From Pseudokineococcus marinus (lineage in GTDB: Bacteria; Actinomycetota; Actinomycetes; Actinomycetales; Quadrisphaeraceae), in assembly GCF_037482405.1 (NCBI RefSeq), contig NZ_JBBHZZ010000002.1, positions 124,001-188,000 of the forward strand: a DNA stretch of 64,000 bases, read 5' to 3'. The notes beneath the pieces are model-generated. The model was given only the letters and a program-made list of their open reading frames with translations. It was not told the origin of the DNA and searched no databases. The position numbers were made by a program, and so were the translations under genes. Position 1 is the stretch's first letter. Each line of letters starts with the position of its first letter. This document shows, in pieces, positions 58,079 to 64,000 of the stretch.

Positions 58079-58176
58079 GCAGCCGCCCCCGACGGCCGCC
58101 GCCCCGTGCGCCGGCCCTCCGGCTGCCCGTGCGCGCCGGCCCCCCGCCCGCCGCGACCGCCGGGCGGGTCGCCGCC

Positions 58177-58182
58177 TAGCCT
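58177..58182 (+). promoter_or_regulatory. -10 box (TAGCCT) of CrtA-like gene, leaderless layout
   Basis: TAGCCT then 7 nt then ATG 58190. Confidence 0.5.
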
Positions 58183-58189
58183 CGAGGGC

Positions 58190-58903
58190 ATGGCGCGGGA
58201 GCAGCGGGACGACGGCGCGCCCGCGCTCGTCACCCTCCACGTGTGGGGGGTCCGGGCGGCGGCCGTGCCCGCGGCCCTCGGGCGGATGGCGCTCGACCGC
58301 GCGCTGCTGCGCCGCAGCGGCGCGCGCTGGACGAAGCTCCTCGGCACCGGCTCGGGGCGCACCTTCACCGCGCGCGACGCCGACCCGGGGCACTGGGCCC
58401 TGCTGGCGGCGTGGGACTCCCCCGGCGACGCCGCCTGGTTCGAGCGCTCCGCGACCGCGCGCGGCTGGGGGCGCCTGGCCGACGAGCGCCTGCGGGTGGC
58501 CATGGAGCCCGTCGCGAGCCGGGGCCGCTGGGGCGGCGTCGCGCCGTTCGGCGACCCGCGGCGGCGCCCGCCGTCGGGTGCGCCCGTCGTCAGCCTCACC
58601 CGGGCCCGCGTCCACCTGCGCTCGTGGGCCACCTTCACCCGTGCGGTGCCGCCCGTCTCCGGCGACCTCGCCCGGGTCGACGGCCTGCGCGCCGCCCTCG
58701 GCGTCGGCGAGGCGCCGGTCGGGCTCCAGGGCACCGTGAGCCTGTGGCGCGACAGCGACGCCCTCACCGCCTTCGCGCACGGACGGGCGCCCCACCGCGC
58801 GGTCGTCGAGCGCACGCCCCGGGAGGGCTGGTACGCCGAGGAGCTCTTCGCCCGCTTCGCCGTCACCTCCCTCGAGGGGACCCTGCACGGGCGCGAGCCC
58901 TGA
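58190..58903 (+). CDS. Spheroidene monooxygenase (CrtA)-like protein
   Basis: 237 residues. LVTLHVWGVRAAAVPAALGRM opens it like CrtA-family proteins, followed by RWTKLLGTGSGRTFTARDAD, HWALLAAWDSPGDAAWFER and a second half with VSLTRARVHLRSWATFTRAV, GLQGTVSLWRDSDALTAFAHG and HRAVVERTPREGWYAEELFARF. The two halves are related, as expected for a ferredoxin-like alpha/beta repeat. CrtA introduces a keto group into acyclic carotenoids. It is next to CruF, CruC and a CrtI-type desaturase. Symbol withheld because the product is untested. Confidence 0.82.
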   Translation: MAREQRDDGAPALVTLHVWGVRAAAVPAALGRMALDRALLRRSGARWTKLLGTGSGRTFTARDADPGHWALLAAWDSPGDAAWFERSATARGWGRLADERLRVAMEPVASRGRWGGVAPFGDPRRRPPSGAPVVSLTRARVHLRSWATFTRAVPPVSGDLARVDGLRAALGVGEAPVGLQGTVSLWRDSDALTAFAHGRAPHRAVVERTPREGWYAEELFARFAVTSLEGTLHGREP

Positions 58904-58913
58904 TCGACCCGCC

Positions 58914-58919
58914 TACCCT
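58914..58919 (+). promoter_or_regulatory. -10 box (TACCCT) of CruF gene, leaderless layout
   Basis: TACCCT then 7 nt then GTG 58927. It selects this GTG over the next one at 58930. Confidence 0.5.
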
Positions 58920-58926
58920 TGCGCCG

Positions 58927-59835
58927 GTGGTGACGACGGAGCCCTCCCCGCCCCCGCGGACCGCGACCGCCCGGCGGCGCTCGCCCCTCGCGGTCGCCTC
59001 GCTGCTCCTCGCGGTCCTCGCCGTGCTGGCGCAGGTGGCCCACCCGCTGCTGTCCGGCGACGCGCTGCACACGACGACGGTCGCGGCGGTCGTCCTCTTC
59101 GCCGCGGCCGTCCTCGCCGACGCGGCGCGCCGCTTCGGCCCGGCGACGGCCGGCGGGGTGCTCCTCGTCGCCGGCGGCATCGGCCTGCTCGCCGAGGCGG
59201 TCGGGACGGCGACCGGGTTCCCCTTCGGCGCGTACTCCTACGCCGGCTCCCTCGGCCCGCAGGTGCTCGACGTGCCCGTCGTCGTGCCGCTGGCCTGGAC
59301 GATGATGGCCTACCCGATGCTGCTGGCCGGGCGCACGCTCGCCCCGCCCGGCAGCTGGACGGCCGTCCCCGTCGCCGCGGTGGGCCTCGCCTCCTGGGAC
59401 CTCTTCCTCGACCCGATGATGGTCGCGCAGGGCCACTGGACGTGGGCCGACCCGACGCCGGCGCTGCCGGGCGTCCCGGGCGTCCCGCTGACCAACTACG
59501 CCGGCTGGCTCCTCGTCGCGCTCGTCATCTCCGCCGTCCTGCAGCGCGTCGTGCCCGACCCGCGGCGCCCGCCGCGGAAGGGCCGGCCCGCCGGCGCCCG
59601 CGGCCCCGCGTCGCGCCCCGCGCCCGCCCCGGGCACCGACCGGGCGCGCGGCAGCGCCGAGCTCGCCGTCCCCGGCCTCCTCCTCGGCTGGACGTGGCTC
59701 GGCTCCACGGTCGACGCCCTCGTCTTCTCCGGGCGCCCGTGGGTGGCGCTGTGGGGCTTCGTCGTGATGGGCGCCGTCGTCGCGCCGACCCTGGCGCACT
59801 GGCTGTGGGCCGCCGCGTCCATGCGTCGCCGGTGA
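58927..59835 (+). CDS. cruF: CruF-like carotenoid 1',2'-hydratase (DUF422)
   Basis: 302 residues, about seven membrane helices. The DUF422 hallmarks LLAEAVGTATGFPFGAYSYAG, LGPQVLDVPVVVPLAWTMMA, LASWDLFLDPMMVAQGHWTW, PGVPLTNYAGWLLVALVIS and LLGWTWLGSTVDALVF are all present. A ~45-residue Arg/Pro-rich loop (RRPPRKGRPAGARGPA) separates the last helices. CruF hydrates the psi end of acyclic carotenoids to give a 1'-hydroxyl, which CruC then glycosylates. The cruC start overlaps the stop (GTGA). Confidence 0.92.
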   Translation: MVTTEPSPPPRTATARRRSPLAVASLLLAVLAVLAQVAHPLLSGDALHTTTVAAVVLFAAAVLADAARRFGPATAGGVLLVAGGIGLLAEAVGTATGFPFGAYSYAGSLGPQVLDVPVVVPLAWTMMAYPMLLAGRTLAPPGSWTAVPVAAVGLASWDLFLDPMMVAQGHWTWADPTPALPGVPGVPLTNYAGWLLVALVISAVLQRVVPDPRRPPRKGRPAGARGPASRPAPAPGTDRARGSAELAVPGLLLGWTWLGSTVDALVFSGRPWVALWGFVVMGAVVAPTLAHWLWAAASMRRR

Positions 59836-60986
59836 GGGCCGGCGCCGACTCCTCCTGCCGCGCGGCGACGGCGGCCGCCGGCGCGGCCCGGGCGCTCGTG
59901 CGCGCGACGTCGGCGCTGTCGGTCGGGCTGCTGGTCCACACCTGCGCCAACGCCCTGCTGCTCCGCCGGCCCGACCTCGACCCCCCGGCGGTGGCCGGGC
60001 GCGTGAGCGTGCTGCTGCCCGTGCGCGACGAGGCGCACCAGGTCGCCGACTGCCTCACGGCCGTCCTCGCCCAGGAGCGCGTGGACCTCGAGGTGCTCGT
60101 CCTCGACGACGCCAGCTCCGACGGCACGGCGGAGGCCGCCCGGGCGCGCGCGGGCGACGACCCGCGCGTGCGGGTCCTCACCGGGTCGCCGACGCCGCCG
60201 GGGTGGTTGGGCAAGCCGTGGGCGTGCGCGCAGCTCGCCGGGCGGGCCGCCGGGGACGTCCTCGTCTTCGTCGACGCCGACGTCCGCCTGGCCCCGCGCG
60301 CCGTCGCGGCGTCGGTCCACCAGCTGCGCCGCACCGGGCTCGACCTCGTCTCCCCCTACCCCCGGCAGCGCGCGGTCACCCCGGGCGAGCGGCTCGTGCA
60401 GCCGCTGCTCCAGTGGTCCTGGCTCGCGACGCTCCCGCTGCGGCTCGCCGAGCGCTCGCCGCGCCCCTCGCTCTCGGCCGCGAACGGCCAGCTCCTCGTC
60501 GTCGACGCCGCCCGGTACCGGGCGGTCGGCGGCCACCGGGCCGTCCGCGGCGCGGTGCTCGACGACGTCGCCCTCGTCCGCGCCGTCAAGGCCGCCGGCG
60601 GGCGCGGCGGCGTCACGGACGGGACGGCGCTCGCGACGTGCCGCATGTACGACGGCTGGGAGGGCGTCCGCGACGGGTACGCCAAGTCGCTGTGGAGCGC
60701 GGCGGGCTCCCCGGGCCGCTCGCTGGCGCTGGCCGGCGGGCTCGCGGCCCTCGGGCTCGGACCGCTCGTCGGCGCCCTCGCCGGCTCCCGCGCCGGGGCG
60801 CTGGGCCTCGCGGCGGGCGTCGCGTCCCGCGTCGTGGCCGCGCGCCGGACGGGCGGGCGGGCCTGGCCCGACGCCCTCGCCCACCCGGCGTCGCTCGCCG
60901 TCCTCGCCGGGCTCGTCGTCCGCTCCGTGCGGGGGCACCGGCGCGGCGACCTGCGGTGGAAGGGGCGCCGGCTGCCCGCGTCGTGA
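59832..60986 (+). CDS. cruC: CruC-like carotenoid glycosyltransferase (GT2)
   Basis: 384 residues from GTG 59832. GRVSVLLPVRDEAHQVADCL, LVLDDASSDGTAEAAR, GWLGKPWACAQLAG, VFVDADVRLAPRAV with the DxD, the C-terminal membrane-associated ANGQLLVVDAARYRAVGGH, DDVALVRAVKAAGG and TCRMYDGWEGVRDGYAKSLW form a GT2 of the processive/carotenoid type. Several hydrophobic stretches follow. Adjacent to cruF, it probably glycosylates the 1'-OH of an acyclic carotenoid, giving a membrane pigment glycoside. Confidence 0.88.
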   Translation: MRAGADSSCRAATAAAGAARALVRATSALSVGLLVHTCANALLLRRPDLDPPAVAGRVSVLLPVRDEAHQVADCLTAVLAQERVDLEVLVLDDASSDGTAEAARARAGDDPRVRVLTGSPTPPGWLGKPWACAQLAGRAAGDVLVFVDADVRLAPRAVAASVHQLRRTGLDLVSPYPRQRAVTPGERLVQPLLQWSWLATLPLRLAERSPRPSLSAANGQLLVVDAARYRAVGGHRAVRGAVLDDVALVRAVKAAGGRGGVTDGTALATCRMYDGWEGVRDGYAKSLWSAAGSPGRSLALAGGLAALGLGPLVGALAGSRAGALGLAAGVASRVVAARRTGGRAWPDALAHPASLAVLAGLVVRSVRGHRRGDLRWKGRRLPAS

Positions 60987-61033
60987 CGCCGCCCCCGCGC
61001 GCGGCCCGACGGGGCGTCCCGGCGCCGCTCGAC

Positions 61034-61039
61034 TACCGT
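61034..61039 (+). promoter_or_regulatory. -10 box (TACCGT) of lipoprotein gene, leaderless layout
   Basis: TACCGT then 6 nt then ATG 61046. Confidence 0.5.
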
Positions 61040-61045
61040 GGCGGG

Positions 61046-61642
61046 ATGCCCACCGGTCGCCCCGCCCGCCCGCGCGCGGGCCGCCTCCGGGCGCTCGCCC
61101 CGGCGGTGCTGCTCGTCACCCTCGTCGGCGCGGCCGGCTGCACCGACGGGCGCGAGCCCTCCGCCGACCCCGCGGCCTCCTCCGCGTCGGCGCCGAGCGC
61201 GAGCCCCAGCACCAGCACGGGCCCGACCGGGGTCGAGGCGACGGAGACGGGGGCGACGCCGTCGGCGTCCCCCTCGGAGAGCGCCTCGCCCTCGGCCACG
61301 TCGACGGAGGAGGTCGCCGTCGGCGAGGTCGTCGAGGGCTTCCCCCTCGACGTCGTGCCGCTCCTGCCCGACGCCGAGGTGGCCCTGTCCAACGTCGTCC
61401 GCGACGAGGGCGGCCGCTCGGTGGCGCTGGCGGGGCGCACCTCCCGCAGCCCGCAGGAGGTCGTCGACTTCTACACGCAGGCGCTGACGGCGCAGGGCTT
61501 CACGGCGACGACGCCCCCGGCCGTCGACGGCGCCGTCGTGACGACCTACACGCGCGGGCCCGCCGCCGCCGACCTCCTCACGCTGTCGGTCACCTCCTCC
61601 GCCGGGCTGCAGGACTTCTCGATCGGCGGTCGGCTGGCCTGA
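61046..61642 (+). CDS. Secreted lipoprotein, unknown function
   Basis: 198 residues. A signal peptide with lipobox LVGAAGC ends at Cys32. A ~70-residue Ser/Thr/Pro/Ala-rich stalk follows, and then a small domain (~105-198) with EGFPLDVVPLLPDAEVALSN, SPQEVVDFYTQALTAQGFTA and LLTLSVTSSAGLQDFSIGG. That domain resembles the short alpha-beta domains found in many actinobacterial lipoproteins, where VVDFYTQAL-x-x-GF is a recurrent pattern. Its stop overlaps the desaturase start (TGATG), so it is co-translated with a carotenoid gene; the reason is unclear. Confidence 0.85.
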   Translation: MPTGRPARPRAGRLRALAPAVLLVTLVGAAGCTDGREPSADPAASSASAPSASPSTSTGPTGVEATETGATPSASPSESASPSATSTEEVAVGEVVEGFPLDVVPLLPDAEVALSNVVRDEGGRSVALAGRTSRSPQEVVDFYTQALTAQGFTATTPPAVDGAVVTTYTRGPAAADLLTLSVTSSAGLQDFSIGGRLA

Positions 61643-63189
61643 TGGCCCGCGTCGTCGTCGTCGGCGCGGGGGCCGGCGGGCTCGCCGTCGCCATGCGCCT
61701 GGCCCGCCGCCGCCACGACGTCGTCGTCCTCGAGGCGGCCGACGAGGTCGGCGGCAAGCTCGGCTGGGTCGAGCACGAGGGCTTCGGCTTCGACACCGGG
61801 CCCTCGCTCGTCACGCTGCCCGCCGTCTACCGGGACCTCTTCCTCAAGACGGGGAAGAAGCTCGAGGCGTGCGTCGACCTCGTGCCCCTCGAGACGGCGG
61901 CGCGCTACCGCTTCGCCGACGACACCGTGCTCGACCTGCCGGCCGGCTCGCGGGGCGCGCTGCGCCGGGCCCTCGACGACGCCCTCGGCGCCGGCGCCGG
62001 CGACCAGTGGCTCCGGCTGCTGGAGCGCGGGTCCCGCATCTGGGACCTCTCCCGCGGCCCGTTCCTCACCTCGCCGCTGCGGGGTCTGCGCACGCTGCTG
62101 CCGCTGGCCCGCCGCCGCCGCGACCTCGCCACGATCGCGCCGACGACGTCGCTGCGCCGCCTCGGCGAGCAGCTCCTCGAGCACCCGCACCTGCGGACGA
62201 TGCTCGACCGCTACGCCACCTACTCCGGCTCCGACCCGCGCCGCGCGCCCGCGGCCCTCGCCTCGACCGCGTTCGTCGAGCAGGCCTTCGGCTCCTGGTA
62301 CGTGCGCGGCGGCCTGCGCCGCCTGGCCCTCGCGATGGCCGGGCGCGTCGAGGCCCTCGGCGGCGAGGTGCGCTGCGGCGCCGCGGTGGAGGAGGTCCTC
62401 GTCGAGGGCGGGCGCGCCGCGGGCGTCCGGCTCGTCGGCGGCGAGGAGGTGGCGGCCGACGTCGTCGTCATGGCGGGCGACACCGCCGCCCTCTACGGCG
62501 TCGGCACCGGCGGGCGCGCGCTCCTGCCGCCGGGCCGGGTGCGCCGTCGCGGGGCCCGCCGGCTGCGACTGGCCGAGCCGTCCGCGAGCGGCTTCGTGCT
62601 CCTGCTGGCCCTGTCGGGCCGGACGCCCGACCTGCAGCACCACACGGTGCTCTTCCCCGCCGACTACGACGCCGAGTTCGACGCCCTCTCCGGCACGGGG
62701 CGCCACCGCGGCGCGCCCGTCCCGGTGGAGGACCCGACCGTCTACGTCAGCGCGCCCGACGACCCCGCGACGCGTCCCGACGAGGACTCCGAGGCCTGGT
62801 TCGTGCTCGTCAACGCCCCCCGCCACCGGCCCGGCGCCCCGCGCGAGGGCGTCGACTGGGACGCCGTGGGCGACGACGGCGTACCGCTCGCCGAGCGCTA
62901 CGCCGACCACGTGCTCGACGTCATGGCCGAGCGCGGCCTCGACGTCCGCGACCGGGTCCTGTGGCGCGGCGTCCGCACCCCCGCCGACCTCGAGCGCCTG
63001 ACCGGCAGCGTGGGCGGGTCCATCTACGGCAGCTCGAGCAACGGCGCCCGGGCCGCCTTCCTGCGCCCCGCCAACGCGACGGCGCTCCCGGGCCTGTACT
63101 GCGTCGGCGGCTCCAGCCACCCCGGCGGCGGGCTGCCGCTGGTGGGCCTGTCCGCCGAGGTCGTCGCCGGCCTCGTCGGCGACGCCTGA
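61642..63189 (+). CDS. CrtI/CrtD-type carotenoid desaturase (phytoene desaturase family)
   Basis: 515 residues, ATG overlapping the lipoprotein stop. FAD-binding ARVVVVGAGAGGLAVAMRLA, VLEAADEVGGKLGWVEHEGF, DTGPSLVTLPAVYRDLF, TYSGSDPRRAPAALASTAF, GSWYVRGGLRRLALAMAGRV, and the C-terminal NGARAAFLRPANATALPGLY and GGSSHPGGGLPLVGLSAEVV are CrtI-family blocks. Next to CruF/CruC, a 3',4'-desaturase (CrtD-like) role on the hydroxylated end is as likely as phytoene desaturation; the sequence alone does not decide. No phytoene synthase gene is in the window. Confidence 0.9.
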   Translation: MARVVVVGAGAGGLAVAMRLARRRHDVVVLEAADEVGGKLGWVEHEGFGFDTGPSLVTLPAVYRDLFLKTGKKLEACVDLVPLETAARYRFADDTVLDLPAGSRGALRRALDDALGAGAGDQWLRLLERGSRIWDLSRGPFLTSPLRGLRTLLPLARRRRDLATIAPTTSLRRLGEQLLEHPHLRTMLDRYATYSGSDPRRAPAALASTAFVEQAFGSWYVRGGLRRLALAMAGRVEALGGEVRCGAAVEEVLVEGGRAAGVRLVGGEEVAADVVVMAGDTAALYGVGTGGRALLPPGRVRRRGARRLRLAEPSASGFVLLLALSGRTPDLQHHTVLFPADYDAEFDALSGTGRHRGAPVPVEDPTVYVSAPDDPATRPDEDSEAWFVLVNAPRHRPGAPREGVDWDAVGDDGVPLAERYADHVLDVMAERGLDVRDRVLWRGVRTPADLERLTGSVGGSIYGSSSNGARAAFLRPANATALPGLYCVGGSSHPGGGLPLVGLSAEVVAGLVGDA

Positions 63190-63295
63190 CGCGGCTCCCG
63201 CCCCTCCCCGGCGAAAGCGACGCCTCCTTCACCCCTTGAGGCCCTCCCCCGAAGCCGACGCCTCCTCCACAGCTCGGGGGCCCCTGGTGGGACGA

Positions 63296-63332
63296 CGACG
63301 CCCGGCCGCGAAGGGGTCGCGGCCGGGCGTCG
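63296..63332. terminator. Bidirectional terminator: perfect 16-bp stem
   Basis: A 16-bp perfect inverted repeat (CGACGCCCGGCCGCGA and its complement) with a 5-nt loop AGGGG, between convergent genes ending at 63189 and 63354. It is the strongest stem in the window. Confidence 0.75.
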
Positions 63333-63353
63333 AGGAGCGTGAGGGAGGGGGCG

Positions 63354-64000
63354 TCAGCGACCGCCGCGGCGTCCGCCGCCCGCTCGGGAGACGTCGACGA
63401 CGGAGCGACGCTGGGCCGGCGGCCGGGACGCGGGGCCCGAGCCGGAGGACGAGCCGCCGCCGTAGCCGGGCGAGGACGACGACCAGCTCGAGGGCGCCCC
63501 TCCGGAGCCGGAGCCGCCGCGACCACGGCCGCCACCCGCGCCTCCGCCGGAGCGCCCGCGGCCGCCCGCGGGGCCCGAGCCCTGGCGAGCGCCACCGCTC
63601 CGCCCCTGCCCCTGGGCCTGCCCCTGGGGACCACCACCGCCACCGCCACCACGGCCGCGGCGACGCCCGCCCCCGGCGGCCGGCTGCTGCGGAGGCGCGG
63701 GCGGAGCCGGCTCGACGTGGGGGGCCACCGGCCCCGTGAGGTCGGCGACCACGGGCGAGGCGGCGTCGACGTCGTGCTTGGCCGGCGCGATGCCCGCGAG
63801 GCGCACGAGGGTGCGCACGTCGCCGTTCTGCTCGGGCAGCACGAGCGTGACGACGTCGCCGCCCGAGCCGGCGCGCGCCGTGCGCCCGGAGCGGTGCAGG
63901 TACGCCTTGTGCTCGGTCGGCGGGTCGACGTGGACGACGAGCTCGACGTCGTCGACGTGGATGCCGCGCGCCGCGATGTCGGTGGCGACGAGCACCTTGA
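63354..64000 (-). CDS. DEAD/DEAH-box RNA helicase, C-terminal part (5' end cut by window edge)
   Basis: The minus-strand frame enters from the right edge; about 215 residues are visible. VLVATDIAARGIHVDDVELVV is motif V and YLHRSGRTARAGSGGDVVTL is motif VI of the second RecA domain. The rest is a long Gly/Arg/Gln/Ser-rich tail (GGGRRRGRGGGG, GQAQGQGRSGG, ending GGGRRGGR), typical of RNA-binding tails of actinobacterial DEAD-box proteins. It would unwind structured RNA, for example in ribosome assembly or cold response. The N-terminal ATP-binding half lies outside. Confidence 0.9.
   Translation of the reverse strand, partial: KVLVATDIAARGIHVDDVELVVHVDPPTEHKAYLHRSGRTARAGSGGDVVTLVLPEQNGDVRTLVRLAGIAPAKHDVDAASPVVADLTGPVAPHVEPAPPAPPQQPAAGGGRRRGRGGGGGGGPQGQAQGQGRSGGARQGSGPAGGRGRSGGGAGGGRGRGGSGSGGAPSSWSSSSPGYGGGSSSGSGPASRPPAQRRSVVDVSRAGGGRRGGR

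Overview
The window is a very GC-rich, densely coding stretch of an Actinomycetota chromosome. GTG starts are common, many genes overlap as GTGA, meso-DAP-type wall genes are present, and acyl-CoA carboxylase is of the AccA/AccD/AccE type. Gene content (CruF/CruC carotenoid genes, LGFP-repeat wall proteins, the GtrA-purK-purE and birA-accD-accE neighbourhoods) fits the Kineosporiales/Micrococcales side of the phylum. The genus cannot be read from the sequence alone. No tRNA, rRNA, CRISPR array, integrase or insertion sequence was seen.

Layout. 1-4.4 kb: two divergent secreted wall proteins with C-terminal LGFP repeats, an S8 protease (cut by the left edge) and a SpoIID-type protein. 4.5-28.4 kb: a surface-glycan locus with two O-acyltransferases (AT3+SGNH), a DUF6541-like membrane protein, a pyruvyltransferase, several GT2 enzymes, a DUF2304 protein, an ABC-2 exporter pair, a nonulosonic-acid module (NeuA-HAD fusion, NeuB, a GT42-like/GT8 fusion, two DUF6716-type putative glycosyltransferases), an SDR epimerase and an LCP glycan-ligating protein. 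28.4-36.8 kb: small genes, purK-purE, GtrA plus a polyprenol-phosphate sugar synthase, an adenylate-cyclase-type protein, BirA, AccD and AccE. 36.8-43.3 kb: a TPM/coiled-coil protein, PspA, a DUF885 peptidase and a DAACS symporter. A 141-base run of N follows. 43.5-50 kb: Maf, the biotin carboxylase/BCCP subunit, a DUF559-type endonuclease-like protein, an LpdA-type flavoprotein and a GGCT-fold protein. 50-58 kb: nucleoside and sugar-phosphate salvage (PNP, phosphohexomutase, uridine kinase, adenosine deaminase, DeoC) with a GNAT and an atypical MurE-like ligase. 58-63.2 kb: carotenoid genes (CrtA-like, CruF, CruC, CrtI/CrtD-type desaturase) with an embedded lipoprotein gene. The right edge cuts a DEAD-box helicase.

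How the parts fit. The glycan locus can make sugar donors (nonulosonate, epimerised UDP-sugar), assemble and decorate a polymer (GTs, pyruvyl- and acyltransferases), export it (ABC) and attach it to the wall (LCP). Biotin ligase and all carboxylase subunits are encoded here, but the usual accE-maf-accA order is split by about 6.7 kb. The salvage enzymes convert deoxyadenosine and purine nucleosides to free base plus sugar phosphate, which the phosphomutase and DeoC can handle.

The two most unusual signals are these. First, a dispersed intergenic repeat family (core CTTCGTAGCCTTCTTCCG) occurs as three-copy arrays with a ~40-41 bp period, always in sense orientation just after a stop codon, at four loci in 8.5 kb; a related four-copy array lies nearby. 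Second, what looks like a degenerate GT42 (Cst-type) sialyltransferase domain is fused to a GT8 enzyme inside the nonulosonate module. Many genes also have a [T/C]ANNNT -10 box only 6-7 nt before the start codon, so they are probably leaderless; this was used to choose starts.
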